Origin: Bacteroidales bacterium
Lineage (GTDB): Bacteria; Bacteroidota; Bacteroidia; Bacteroidales; JAIPAH01
Direction: 5' to 3'
Length of the DNA stretch: 61,236 bases
NCBI GenBank assembly: GCA_021738485.1
Contig: JAIPBX010000006.1
Span: forward strand, 1-61,236
In this document: one piece after another, positions 43,619 through 52,531 of the stretch
Layout of the letters: every line of letters starts with the position of its first letter
Position numbering within the stretch: the first letter of the stretch is position 1
Position numbers and translations under genes: made by a program
Notes under the pieces: model-generated
Told to the model about the DNA's origin: nothing
Seen by the model: only the letters and a program-made list of their open reading frames with translations
Databases searched by the model: none

Positions 43619-44953
43619 ATGTTACGACCCAAGCAAAAGAAGATATTTGTTCTCGATACCTCGGTTATTCTCTATAACCATCAGGCTATTCTTCATTTTG
43701 ATAATCATGATGTGGCTATACCCATTACTGTATTGGAGGAGCTGGATAATTTTAAGAAGGGTCATGACACCAAAAATTATGAAGCCCGGGAATTTATTCG
43801 CATTATCGATGATCTGTCGTCGGAAAACTCCCTCCAGGAGTGGGTGCCGCTGGGCGAAAAGAAAGGCAAGATTAAGGTCGTCATGGATGAAAACGGTCAG
43901 GAAACTGATGCTAAGAAAATTTTTGGAGCCGACAAAGCCGACCACCGCATTCTGAATGCCGCTATCAAAGTCGCCGGCCAATTTCCAAAGAGAAAAGTTA
44001 TTGTTGTAACTAAAGACATTAATCTGCGATTAAAGGCCAAGGCATTGAATATCTCCTCAGAGGATTACAGAGCCGGAAAAGTGCAGGATATCGAGGGGCT
44101 GTATAAAGGTAGTGAATTGTTTGAAAACGTTAACAAAAGCGTTATTGATGCCTTGTACCAGGAGGGGACGGTGGCCCCCGAAAAGGCCGGGATAGACACT
44201 TCCTATCCCAATCAATATTACATTTTGCGCACCAGCACGAATCAATCAGCCTTAGCGTACTTTAACCCGGAGAATCAGTTCCTCGACCATGTGGAAAAAC
44301 GTACTGCTATGCGCATCACACCACGAAATGCGGAGCAAGTATTCTCGCTGCATGCTATCCTCAATCCGGCGGTTAAGCTGGTAACCCTGCAGGGAGTGGC
44401 CGGAACAGGGAAAACACTTATTGCCCTTGCAGGGGCATTGGAACAGCGCTCCCATTTCAGGCAAATCTATCTTGCCCGCCCTATTGTTCCTTTAAGTAAC
44501 AAAGACATTGGCTTTTTACCCGGAGACGCCCAGGAAAAAATCAGGCCTTACATGGAACCCCTCTACGATAACTTGAAATTCATCAAAAACCAGTATGCTG
44601 AAAACGATCCTACTTATAAAAAGATTGATCAGCTTCTGGAAACCGAAAAACTTTTAATCTCTCCCCTGGCCTATATCAGGGGAAGAAGTCTTTCTAATAT
44701 CTGTTTTATTGTGGACGAAGCCCAAAACCTCACGCCCCATGAAGTTAAAACGATTATTACCAGAGCCGGCGAAAACACCAAAATTATTTTTACGGGGGAT
44801 GTGTATCAAATCGACACGCCATACCTGGATGCCCAAAGTAACGGACTGTCATACCTGATTGATAAAATCAAGCACCATCCGATCTTCTCTCATGTCCGCC
44901 TGGAAAAAGGAGAGCGCTCGGATTTGGCTAACCTGGCCAATGATTTGCTGTAA
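43619..44953 (+). CDS. PIN domain-PhoH family ATPase/ribonuclease
   Basis: 444 residues: an N-terminal PIN nuclease domain (about 5-170; FVLDTSVILYN and the later acidic residues in TKDINLRLKA) and a PhoH-type RecA fold (about 235-440) with Walker A LQGVAGTGKT and Walker B CFIVDEAQNLT. The PIN-PhoH fusion is the PhoH2-type architecture, reported elsewhere to couple RNA helicase and ribonuclease functions. It starts 89 bases away from polA in the opposite direction and ends 2 bases before the convergent cyclase gene. Cytoplasmic; the role here is inferred. Confidence 0.92.
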   Translation: MLRPKQKKIFVLDTSVILYNHQAILHFDNHDVAIPITVLEELDNFKKGHDTKNYEAREFIRIIDDLSSENSLQEWVPLGEKKGKIKVVMDENGQETDAKKIFGADKADHRILNAAIKVAGQFPKRKVIVVTKDINLRLKAKALNISSEDYRAGKVQDIEGLYKGSELFENVNKSVIDALYQEGTVAPEKAGIDTSYPNQYYILRTSTNQSALAYFNPENQFLDHVEKRTAMRITPRNAEQVFSLHAILNPAVKLVTLQGVAGTGKTLIALAGALEQRSHFRQIYLARPIVPLSNKDIGFLPGDAQEKIRPYMEPLYDNLKFIKNQYAENDPTYKKIDQLLETEKLLISPLAYIRGRSLSNICFIVDEAQNLTPHEVKTIITRAGENTKIIFTGDVYQIDTPYLDAQSNGLSYLIDKIKHHPIFSHVRLEKGERSDLANLANDLL

Positions 44954-44955
44954 TT

Positions 44956-45963
44956 TTATTCCCTGTAAATCACGTTCAGCACTACGGTGCCTACAACATT
45001 CAAAGTTTGGGGGCTGATTTTATCGATGGTGTCTTCTTTTGTATGCCAATGCTTAAAAAAGGTTCCGCTTTCTGATCCGGTTTTCAGATGTATGATATTG
45101 ATCATCGGAATGCCAATGATTTCATTAATATAATAATGGTCATCGTTAATGGGTCCCCCCTCTTCATCCGGGAAATATTTTCCATATCCTGCTTTATCTG
45201 CGATACTCCACACTTTATCAACCACATCGGGGGCATAATAGGTCGAGAAACGCTCTTTCGGGAATTGGGCATTCGCCGCCCCCACCATATCAAGCAAAAT
45301 CCCATAATGGGCATTATAACCAAAGTTATGCGGATTCCTTGCCCAGTATTGTGAGCCCAGGCCCCATGTATCCTGCTTGTTTGATTGGTCGGATTCGGGC
45401 GGACCATAATCTTCCGCATCAAAAAATATAATGTCTACGCCCACATCGGGATTATTTTTGGATAAAACCCTTGCTATCTCCATTAATGCTCCCACACCAC
45501 TGGCTCCGTCATTGGCTCCCTGAATGGGCTCCCAACGGACGGATTTATCCGGATCGTGATCAGCATATGGACGGGAATCCCAGTGTGCTCCCAACAAAAT
45601 TCGTTTTGTTTTTTCAGGATTAAAAACCGATATGATATTTTTGATATTCAGGATATCATTATTATAGGCTCTTACCTTACTTTTTTGTACGATAACGGTA
45701 TCGGCATAACCTTTCATCTTCTGCGTTAGATAATCCGCACATTTATCATGAGCCTTTGTATTGGGAACCCGCGGGCCAAAATCCGTCTGCTGTTTTACAA
45801 AATGAAAAGCGGAATCGGGATTAAATTCCGGGATATTCACCGGAGTTTGCTCTTCATCATCTGTCTTACCGGATGACGCACCGTCCCGTTTATTATCCGT
45901 GGAAATACACGCCGTAGCCGCAAAAATCAGTACTGAAATCAGTACACCTGTTAACCTCATCAA
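44956..45963 (-). CDS. M28-fold lipoprotein, probable glutaminyl-peptide cyclotransferase
   Basis: 335 residues with a lipoprotein signal ending FAATACIS, so it is anchored by Cys in the periplasm or outer membrane. The M28 metal site is visible: GAHWDSRPYAD, GANDGASGVGALMEIA, FFDAEDYG and the late INDDHYYINE. HWDSRPYAD and WALGSQYWA-like GLGSQYWAR are characteristic of glutaminyl cyclases rather than aminopeptidases. The reaction turns an N-terminal Gln into pyroglutamate. All five T9SS proteins in the window expose Gln after signal cleavage, which fits. An aminopeptidase activity remains possible. Confidence 0.85.
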   Translation of the reverse strand: MMRLTGVLISVLIFAATACISTDNKRDGASSGKTDDEEQTPVNIPEFNPDSAFHFVKQQTDFGPRVPNTKAHDKCADYLTQKMKGYADTVIVQKSKVRAYNNDILNIKNIISVFNPEKTKRILLGAHWDSRPYADHDPDKSVRWEPIQGANDGASGVGALMEIARVLSKNNPDVGVDIIFFDAEDYGPPESDQSNKQDTWGLGSQYWARNPHNFGYNAHYGILLDMVGAANAQFPKERFSTYYAPDVVDKVWSIADKAGYGKYFPDEEGGPINDDHYYINEIIGIPMINIIHLKTGSESGTFFKHWHTKEDTIDKISPQTLNVVGTVVLNVIYRE

Positions 45964-45972
45964 ATCTTATAT

Positions 45973-46578
45973 TTATTTTTCAAATAAACTGCTTTTCCGG
46001 CCAAATTTACCTGAAAAAATAATCTCATCAAAATCAAACCGGGTTCTTTCGGCGATTTCCGAATCATACATGTTTTCCGGCAGAATTTCGGGATCGCCAA
46101 TATATCCAATGGCTGCGGCTGTCAGGGGCTTGTACTGAACGGGAACCTCAAAGTTTTCCACCATTTTTTCCGGCTTAATCCCTGCCATCTGATGCACATA
46201 CAGATTTTCCTCCATCGCCTGAACGGTCAGATAAGCCATACTTTGACCCACATCAAACTGGTATACCTTGTTGTTATCCTCCGAATTGTTTTGGAATTTC
46301 CGACCGAAAACAGCAATTAATACCGGCGCATTGATGGCCCATGATTGGTTTCTGCTTGAGAGAGCATCCATAATTAGCGTGTAGGTTTCGTCGCCTTTGA
46401 ATCCTATAATCAACCGCCAGGGCTGCTGGTTATAGCTGGAAGGAGTCCAGCGTAAGGCTTCGAAAAGCCTGCGGATTTTATCTTTCTCAACCGGTTTTTC
46501 ATCAAAGGCTCTTGGGCTCCAACGCTTTTTAAGGTTCGGATGAATGGGGTATTTTGTTTTTGCTTCTTTGTTTTTCAT
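45973..46578 (-). CDS. Nitroreductase family flavoprotein
   Basis: 201 residues. The FMN-binding N-terminal RWSPRAFDEKPV and ALRWTPSSYNQQPW are the standard nitroreductase fingerprints; GDPEILPENM lies near the end. It is an FMN-dependent oxidoreductase using NAD(P)H, with substrates not readable from sequence. It sits 9 bases upstream of the cyclase gene on the same strand. Upstream is a 640-base spacer full of gene relics. Confidence 0.92.
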   Translation of the reverse strand: MKNKEAKTKYPIHPNLKKRWSPRAFDEKPVEKDKIRRLFEALRWTPSSYNQQPWRLIIGFKGDETYTLIMDALSSRNQSWAINAPVLIAVFGRKFQNNSEDNNKVYQFDVGQSMAYLTVQAMEENLYVHQMAGIKPEKMVENFEVPVQYKPLTAAAIGYIGDPEILPENMYDSEIAERTRFDFDEIIFSGKFGRKSSLFEK

Positions 46579-46751
46579 AGTTGTGATTTATTTTTGTTTT
46601 TTAATTAACGGGAAAACTGCATTTCTGTTTGAGGGCAGGGTCGATTCATCCCTGAACCTGCCATTTTAATTCAGCCGAAAAGCCGATTTTAAGGAGAGCA
46701 GGTTGTTGCTAACTTCTTTATTGTGCGCCGGGGAGTTGAAGGTGAAATATC

Positions 46752-46778
46752 AAAAAAATGGCCGAAACCTTACGGCCC
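46752..46778 (-). terminator. Rho-independent terminator behind a relic reading frame
   Basis: On the minus strand GGCCG-taaggttt-CGGCC (46760-46777) is followed by ATTTTTTT. It stands 17 bases after the stop of the relic at 46795-46863, showing that an expressed minus-strand gene once ended here. Confidence 0.75.
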
Positions 46779-46794
46779 CAGTCATTACCAGTTG

Positions 46795-47022
46795 TTATTC
46801 ATTTAAGCCTACCCCCCTGAACAGCGGATCGGCGCCGATAGTGCCTTCCAGGAACTCAAAGTATTACTCTGATTCCAAGTATTTTATTTATTTACGGATA
46901 TGCCGATGCTTTTCATCCTTTCCTACGTAATGACCGCAGGTCATGATATTCAGAAGTGCCTTCAATGGCGGGATGGCAGTTTCGACGCTATTGTCTTTGA
47001 AGTAGTTGAGCACAAAAAGATT
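46795..47022 (-). pseudogene. Relic minus-strand coding fragments of an unrecognised gene
   Basis: Two open fragments without usable starts: 46888-47022 reads NLFVLNYFKDNSVETAIPPL continuing KALLNIMTCGHYVGKDEKHR and HIRK, then stop; 46795-46863 reads YFEFLEGTIGADPLFRGVGL and NE, then stop, and is followed by a terminator. The composition looks protein-like, but neither could be assigned; a decayed transposase is one guess for the first. Nothing else is seen in the 46579-47070 spacer. Confidence 0.4.
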
Positions 47023-47070
47023 TCACGCAAACCTTTTGGGGGGGTGATAATAAATAATGTATGGGGATTT

Positions 47071-47168
47071 TTAACTTAACATTTCATCCAGTCTGAATTT
47101 CCATTTTTGCCAGTCAGGCATGATTTTGTTTTCTTATAACCCGGTTTATTGGCGTTGGGATCGCTCAT
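47071..47168 (-). pseudogene. 5' scar of a type I restriction specificity gene (hsdS)
   Basis: From the ATG at 47166-47168 the reading is MSDPNANKPGYKKTK, the usual opening of HsdS proteins, which normally continue VGWIPEDW. Here the frame is lost at once: one frame gives SCLTGKNGNSDWMKC and stop, the other MPDWQKWKFRLDEMLS and stop, which resembles the missing stretch. It lies 54 bases after the fic stop on the same strand, the position hsdS takes in hsdM-fic-hsdS loci. Confidence 0.55.
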
Positions 47169-47222
47169 GTTCTGTTTCTAGATTCAATTCTTGAATATAA
47201 ATCCTAATGGCCATAGGATAAA

Positions 47223-48566
47223 TCATTTTTTCTTTTTATCCAACCTCCTGTTAATCTCATGAAAAACCTGGTCGAAAATAGAAGTGGATATCTCTTCTAT
47301 TTCCCGGTCATCAAACCTTCTGTGATAGGGATATTCAAGTTTTGGCTTGTGGGGTGAATAGCTTAAAGCATATTTGAACTTTTCAAATTTAAACCACAGG
47401 CCCTTGTTGATATCAAATGTATCTATTCCGGCTTTTTTGAACCCCTTTAATTTACACGTCAGTTTAAATTGATTTATGGGTTTTTTCTTTTCAAGCCAGT
47501 TTTTTCTCAGGTCGTTTTCAATTTCGCCGCTATCCTTATATGATTTGCTTATTCCATATAAAGTTGTTACAAATTCTATTTCATGGAAATGTTCCCGGAA
47601 GCGATCCAGCTTTTCTGCGGTATGTTTTACTACAGGTAATACCAATTGCTCAAACAAATCATCGGTGACCTCCTTGCTTTTTTCTAGGGTGATTTCCTCT
47701 TTATCCAACCCTTTAATTTTTTGATCGAGGAGGCTTAACTTTTTATCTATGTCCTCCGGCTCGTCGATGCTTTCGCCTTTAGCTGCTTTTATAGCCACTT
47801 CCAGTGAATGGATGCATTCTTCACCTATGAACTCGGCAAGCGGTTCCGGTTCATCAAGGGTGCTCATGTTTAACGCGTTGTAATAGGTTTGACGTTTTTC
47901 CTGGCGAACAATCGCCGGAACGTAACCGCAAAGCATCAGGATCAGGTTGGTCAGTATCCGCGCCATCCTGCCGTTGCCATCGCCAAAAGGGTGGATTTTT
48001 ATGAATTGGGCATGAAATCCGGTGGCAATAAGTAAAGGATGCAAATCATACTGCCTCTTCTTGCGTTTGGGTGGATCAATGTGGTTGTTCAGCCAGTTCA
48101 CCAATTCATTCATCAATCGCGGCACTTCTTCCGGTGGTTCAAAATCAATGCGCTCGTCCTGGAGGGAATAGAGATAATTGGGCATTTTCTTGTATTCGCC
48201 GGGATTAATTTCCGATTCCCCGTCATAAGGTTTTACGAGGATCATCTTATGGATTTCTTTAATCAGGCTTTCGGTAATTTTTATATCCTTATGGACAATG
48301 TTTTCTAATTTCTTAATCGCCTCGTTGTGCCCCTCCATTTCGATATAATCCCTGAAAGGTTTTCCCTTGGCAGTGATGCCATGCAGAATAAACGCACGGG
48401 TCTCCGAAGCCGTCAACGTATTGCCTTCGATGCTGTTGGAATGATAGTTCCAGTCCAGCCTTAGTTTTTGTTTTAACCGGTTTGTGCGGTCCTCAGGAAT
48501 AGGGCGAAGCGCTTCCAGCTCCTCTTTGAGTTGATCCATTTCAGTGATAATTTCTTTTAGTTCCAT
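47223..48566 (-). CDS. fic: Fic family protein (AMPylator-type)
   Basis: 447 residues. The Fic core motif is complete: HPFGDGNGR (His192-Arg200). The N-terminal inhibitory helix motif (S/T)xxxE(G/N) is visible as Ser43-x3-Glu47-Gly48 in SNSIEGN, the arrangement in which one protein carries its own inhibitor. A C-terminal winged-helix-like region covers about 320-440. It probably transfers AMP from ATP to a target protein. The hsdS scar just downstream suggests that this gene is the survivor of a type I restriction locus. The spacer upstream is filled by a large palindrome. Confidence 0.92.
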   Translation of the reverse strand: MELKEIITEMDQLKEELEALRPIPEDRTNRLKQKLRLDWNYHSNSIEGNTLTASETRAFILHGITAKGKPFRDYIEMEGHNEAIKKLENIVHKDIKITESLIKEIHKMILVKPYDGESEINPGEYKKMPNYLYSLQDERIDFEPPEEVPRLMNELVNWLNNHIDPPKRKKRQYDLHPLLIATGFHAQFIKIHPFGDGNGRMARILTNLILMLCGYVPAIVRQEKRQTYYNALNMSTLDEPEPLAEFIGEECIHSLEVAIKAAKGESIDEPEDIDKKLSLLDQKIKGLDKEEITLEKSKEVTDDLFEQLVLPVVKHTAEKLDRFREHFHEIEFVTTLYGISKSYKDSGEIENDLRKNWLEKKKPINQFKLTCKLKGFKKAGIDTFDINKGLWFKFEKFKYALSYSPHKPKLEYPYHRRFDDREIEEISTSIFDQVFHEINRRLDKKKK

Positions 48567-48616
48567 TTATTGGTATGGTCTTTTGTACTTTGTTTTAAAT
48601 TTAATACTTGAGTTCA

Positions 48617-48746
<130 letters not shown>

Positions 48747-48790
48747 TCGATTCATACTTCATTCACTTAAATTGTGTAGAAAAATTTATG

Positions 48791-49573
48791 TTATTCATTA
48801 TCTAAATTATAGACTTTTTGCAACAATCCAATTGCCTGATCAAAAGATATAGTTTCCGCAGGAAGTCCCATGCCTTTCAGTAATTGCTTCATATCAGGCA
48901 TTTCTTCCTGTATGTCTTCTATGTATTGTTTCATAGCTTTTTTTATCATTTCGGGCGGTTCAAGTTTATCATTGTCGGTGAGTGTCAGAGCAAGCCTCAG
49001 GATATCCAGCTTATGCTTTTTTATGTTTTTTGAATCAATTTTTTCGCCCATCTTTTTTCTGCCTTTTAAGTCCAGATAAGCACGCGCCTTAAGGCATATG
49101 AGGGCTAGTGTAGTCGCCATGTGAATACCATTATCTTCCAAACTGTTTTCCAGCGTGAATTCATAGTATCCATCATCCATCAGAATAGCCGACAAACTTG
49201 ATATCTCTCCTTCTGCAGGGATTGGAGTCAACTCAATATCTTCTGGTAATCCTTTTAGATCAGGTTTTCGGGTAAAAAACTCGAGTTGAGAAGGGAAATC
49301 TTTTTCTCCCGGTTTGGTAAAACGGTAGAATATAGCTTTTCCTTCACCTTTTGCCTTTATTTCATAGTTTCCTTTTTTTATAAAATCCCAGAATTTTGCA
49401 ATAAACTCATCGTCTATGGCTTCAATTACAAGAATAATATCCAGGTCTTTGGTAGCCCTGAAATCTAATCCGGCTTTATTCATAAGCCAGTCACATGCTG
49501 CCCCGCCGATTAATAGGTAAGAGCCTGAATAATCTTTAAAGTAATCTCTGAATTTCTTTAAACCATTTACCAT
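48791..49573 (-). CDS. AbiEii-like nucleotidyltransferase (probable toxin)
   Basis: 260 residues. The nucleotidyltransferase core is visible near the start: LIGGAACDWL followed by RATKDLDI, the GG...DLD arrangement, with the third acidic residue likely in LEFFTRKP. AbiEii proteins are toxins of type IV toxin-antitoxin/abortive-infection pairs. The gene's start overlaps the end of the partner gene upstream by 7 bases, the usual antitoxin-then-toxin order. Helical C-terminal part about 170-260. Toxicity and target are inferred; a housekeeping nucleotidyltransferase is less likely given the neighbourhood. Confidence 0.8.
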   Translation of the reverse strand: MVNGLKKFRDYFKDYSGSYLLIGGAACDWLMNKAGLDFRATKDLDIILVIEAIDDEFIAKFWDFIKKGNYEIKAKGEGKAIFYRFTKPGEKDFPSQLEFFTRKPDLKGLPEDIELTPIPAEGEISSLSAILMDDGYYEFTLENSLEDNGIHMATTLALICLKARAYLDLKGRKKMGEKIDSKNIKKHKLDILRLALTLTDNDKLEPPEMIKKAMKQYIEDIQEEMPDMKQLLKGMGLPAETISFDQAIGLLQKVYNLDNE

Positions 49574-50535
49574 ATGTATGTTTTAAGGATTTTATCCAAC
49601 GCCATTTGAATGCGTTCGTCTTCGTTGTCGCGGAAAATTAAGTACAATGAAAGCGGATCAACAAATCCATTATTTGCCAAAATTCCTGGATCATATCTCC
49701 ATACCTCTAAGTTGTAATCTTCTTCAGTTCCATTATGAATTCCTACCTCATTTATAGCTTTAATATTGTTGTATGTACTTTTGCTAATTGCAATTATTTG
49801 CTGTTGATTACCATTTATGTCAGTATAGTAGGCTAATGCTTCAAAGTAGGATTTATAATAAGTATTAACAGGTATCGAGCTTTCAATAAAGGCTTTTTTA
49901 AGAATTGGATATTTAAAATATGGCAATGCCTTTTCCCATAATTCGTTGTTATTATTACCAAAGAAGAATTTTTTGTTCTTTCTTCCTCTAATATCGCATA
50001 CTTGATGTCTTTTTAGATTATCTGCTGCTCTGCTAATGGATATATAACTATAATTAAATTTCTTTGCAAGATCGATAAAGGTCATATCATTTAATTCTTC
50101 TTTTAAGATATGGTATAATACCAATAATTGTGCTACTGGTCTTAATCTTCCTTTGGTGTCAGGTTCGCTAAGGTATTCTTTAAGATCAACAAGGAGAGAA
50201 GGTAAAAACAATTGTTTATTAGTAATTATGAAATTAACCCGTTTCTCAATTAATCTTTTTCTTTTATAAGTTTCAATCTCATCTAAGATAAGAATTACTG
50301 GTTTGTCTAGTTTTTTTCCAATTTGACCTAGAATATTTTTATATTGTTCAGGGGTATAATGCTTTCTGGTTTTTTGAATTGCAAAAATCAAGCTTTGCCC
50401 CAACAGTTCTCCTTCCCGAAGGGCAAAAGTATTAGTTACATAAAAGGGCAAATTTTTGTATTGATCTTTATGTATATTCTTAGTAAATAACTTTTCACCT
50501 AGTACCGTTTCAATATATTTAATCACCTCATCCAT
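49567..50535 (-). CDS. Winged-helix partner of the AbiEii-like protein (AbiEi-like antitoxin)
   Basis: 322 residues; composition is more AT-rich and Asn/Lys-rich than the surroundings, a sign of transfer. The N-terminal half has VILILDEIETYKRKRLIEK and FIITNKQLFLPSLLVDL; a helix-turn-helix lies at about 150-190 (TFIDLAKKFNYSYISISRAA). The C-terminal third is typical of partners of AbiEii-like toxins. It probably binds its own promoter, where a strong inverted repeat lies 24 bases ahead of the start (50559-50616), and antagonises the toxin. The family name is given from pattern and pairing; I have not seen a closer match. Confidence 0.72.
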   Translation of the reverse strand: MDEVIKYIETVLGEKLFTKNIHKDQYKNLPFYVTNTFALREGELLGQSLIFAIQKTRKHYTPEQYKNILGQIGKKLDKPVILILDEIETYKRKRLIEKRVNFIITNKQLFLPSLLVDLKEYLSEPDTKGRLRPVAQLLVLYHILKEELNDMTFIDLAKKFNYSYISISRAADNLKRHQVCDIRGRKNKKFFFGNNNNELWEKALPYFKYPILKKAFIESSIPVNTYYKSYFEALAYYTDINGNQQQIIAISKSTYNNIKAINEVGIHNGTEEDYNLEVWRYDPGILANNGFVDPLSLYLIFRDNEDERIQMALDKILKTYIW

Positions 50536-50558
50536 TTAAATAATTTTATATCAATACT

Positions 50559-50616
50559 TTATCATTATTTTTGCACATTATCAATTGCTAAGTTAATAGT
50601 GCAAATTTAATGATAA
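50559..50616 (-). promoter_or_regulatory. Inverted-repeat operator and promoter of the AbiE-like pair
   Basis: TTATCATTATTTTTGCAC (50559-50576) and GTGCAAATTTAATGATAA (50599-50616) are reverse complements with 16 of 18 matches, 22 bases apart. Each arm contains a TAnnTTTG box pointing inward: TAAATTTG on the minus strand (50602-50609), which would drive the cassette, and TATTTTTG on the plus strand (50566-50573). AbiEi-type antitoxins are known to bind paired inverted repeats. The remaining spacer to 50813 shows nothing else. Confidence 0.65.
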
Positions 50617-50813
50617 TATATTATATTTCTTTTAATTAACTCATTTTTTTCAAATTAATTCCCTTATGGTTTATTTTGGTTTTAATCTAAGTCATAGCGC
50701 CAACTTCTATAAAGTTAGATCAGTGAGTTACTGTTCCAGATTTTTGATTTGTTTTTTCACTTTTGAAATAGTTAAATTATTTCTCCTTTTTAAGGTATTG
50801 ATTTGTTATACAA

Positions 50814-51515
50814 CTACCCGTTGTAATAATTATAATCCTTAATGATGTCTTTCAGGAAAGGTACGGCTTTATTTTCGGGGGTAATGCCGGTGATTTCTTT
50901 GGTTTTGTTAAAAATGACTTTGACCAGTGAATAATCCATTCTTTTTTCTTTTCGGTCCAGAACTTCTTTTATCAATTCAATATCAGAAGGCTTAAGCTTG
51001 TTTATAACCGTTCGGGGATAAACCGGCTGGTAATCCGGCTCCACCTCCGAAAAAGCTAACTCGTCCATTTCGATGTCTTTTTTTAACTGGACAACCAAAG
51101 TTCCCGCAGCCAAATCACCAATACGTTGCGATTTTGAGGTAAAGGCAATAAATATCAACCCGATGCCCAGCAAATCAATAGGACGGATAAGAGCCCGGAT
51201 TAACAATTGTCCGATATTGGCATTTTGTCCTGATTGGTCTATTACCTTGAGTTTTCGGTACTTCTTTCCGATGCTCTGGCCATTCATGAAGACCTCGAAA
51301 AAGAAGTGATAAAAGAAAAAGACCAGCCCTATGAAGACAGTCAAAATGTAATAAATTGTTACATTTGACAAAGCAGGGTAAAGTCTGAATGATATAATTA
51401 AAGTACCACTTATTATCAGATAATCAAGTATAGCAGCAATGAAACGATCGCCTATACCGGCCTTGTTAGAGACGATATCAACATTTTGGGTTGTATTGAA
51501 GGATAATTCTTCCAC
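50814..51515 (-). CDS. RDD family membrane protein
   Basis: 233 residues. The RDD domain (about 15-145) has GDRFIAAILDYLIISG, QSIGKKYRKLKVID and RIGDLAAGTLVV, with three or four membrane segments. The C-terminal tail (about 150-233) is cytoplasmic. The start is a GTG at 51513-51515; no ATG is available. Only 20 bases separate it from the divergent spoIIM-like gene, so the promoters of the two must overlap coding DNA. RDD proteins are often linked to ion transport or cell-envelope stress; the exact role is unknown. Confidence 0.9.
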   Translation of the reverse strand: MEELSFNTTQNVDIVSNKAGIGDRFIAAILDYLIISGTLIISFRLYPALSNVTIYYILTVFIGLVFFFYHFFFEVFMNGQSIGKKYRKLKVIDQSGQNANIGQLLIRALIRPIDLLGIGLIFIAFTSKSQRIGDLAAGTLVVQLKKDIEMDELAFSEVEPDYQPVYPRTVINKLKPSDIELIKEVLDRKEKRMDYSLVKVIFNKTKEITGITPENKAVPFLKDIIKDYNYYNG

Positions 51516-51535
51516 GATGATAAAATTAAGGATTT

Positions 51536-52531
51536 ATGAACGAAGTTAGTTATTCCCGTAAATATAGCAAACGGTGGAAACAATTTGAATCTTATTTAAG
51601 TTATAAAGGCCGGCAGGACCCTTCAAAGCTGGAAAAACTCTATGTTGAACTGATGGATGATTTGGCTTATGCCAAAACCAATTTCCCGGAGAGCAAGACC
51701 ACCCGTTACCTGAATCAACTTGCTATGCGGGCACACCAGGAACTCTACAAAAGAAATACCCATAAAAGAAACAGAATAAGAACGTTTTATAAAATCACCT
51801 ATCCGAAACTGCTGTATAAACATCGCAAACGCATCCTGTACAGCTTTCTGATTCTGCTGGTTTCCGCCCTGATTGGGGCATTGTCTGTCCATAACGAGGA
51901 AGCCTTTGTCAGACTGATTCTTGGTGATCAATATGTGAACCAAACCATTTCAAATATTGAAAAGGGAGACCCGATGGGGATTTATTCCTCGATGAAGCCG
52001 GTCCCTATGTTTTTTGCCATAGCCTGGAATAACATCAAAGTGTCTTTCCTGATTTATGCGGCGGGAGTTATATTTTCCTTTGGGAGCATCTACCTGATGT
52101 TTTCAAATGGACTGATGCTGGGTACTTTTCAGTATTTTTTCTTCCAGGAAGGGTTATTAAATGTTTCTGCGCAAACCATATGGTTGCATGGTACTATCGA
52201 AATATTTTCCGTTATCATTGCCGGTGCTTCAGGATTGATTATCGGAAACAGTCTTTTGTTTCCGGGCACCTATCCAAGAAAGATTTCTTTTCAAAGGGGG
52301 GCAAAAGAAGGGATGAAACTTGTAGCCGGACTGATCCCCTTTTTCGTGGTGGCTGCTTTAATCGAAAGTTTTATTACCCGACATTATCAATTTTCATCAG
52401 CATTTAATATGTTTGTTATACTGATTTCAATAGCATTTATTTTATACTATTTCATTCTTTATCCAATAATCTTAAAAAGAAGATCTTATGAATCATCAAA
52501 AACAGCCTCTCCCACTGCGAAAACATCGTGA
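51536..52531 (+). CDS. Stage II sporulation protein M-like membrane protein
   Basis: 331 residues. A helical cytoplasmic part (1-100) precedes five or six membrane segments. The SpoIIM/DUF95 region is visible as FAIAWNNIKVSFLIYAAG and FQEGLLNVSAQTIWLHGTIEI. Outside sporulating species, the family appears in this fixed gene set with RDD, DUF4129, MoxR and DUF58 proteins. It overlaps the next gene by 44 bases. The organism is not expected to sporulate. Confidence 0.88.
   Translation: MNEVSYSRKYSKRWKQFESYLSYKGRQDPSKLEKLYVELMDDLAYAKTNFPESKTTRYLNQLAMRAHQELYKRNTHKRNRIRTFYKITYPKLLYKHRKRILYSFLILLVSALIGALSVHNEEAFVRLILGDQYVNQTISNIEKGDPMGIYSSMKPVPMFFAIAWNNIKVSFLIYAAGVIFSFGSIYLMFSNGLMLGTFQYFFFQEGLLNVSAQTIWLHGTIEIFSVIIAGASGLIIGNSLLFPGTYPRKISFQRGAKEGMKLVAGLIPFFVVAALIESFITRHYQFSSAFNMFVILISIAFILYYFILYPIILKRRSYESSKTASPTAKTS

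Noticed and set aside
46888-47022. Insertion-sequence transposase
   Set aside because: The fragment is too short and lacks DDE residues, terminal inverted repeats or target duplications; left as an unassigned relic.
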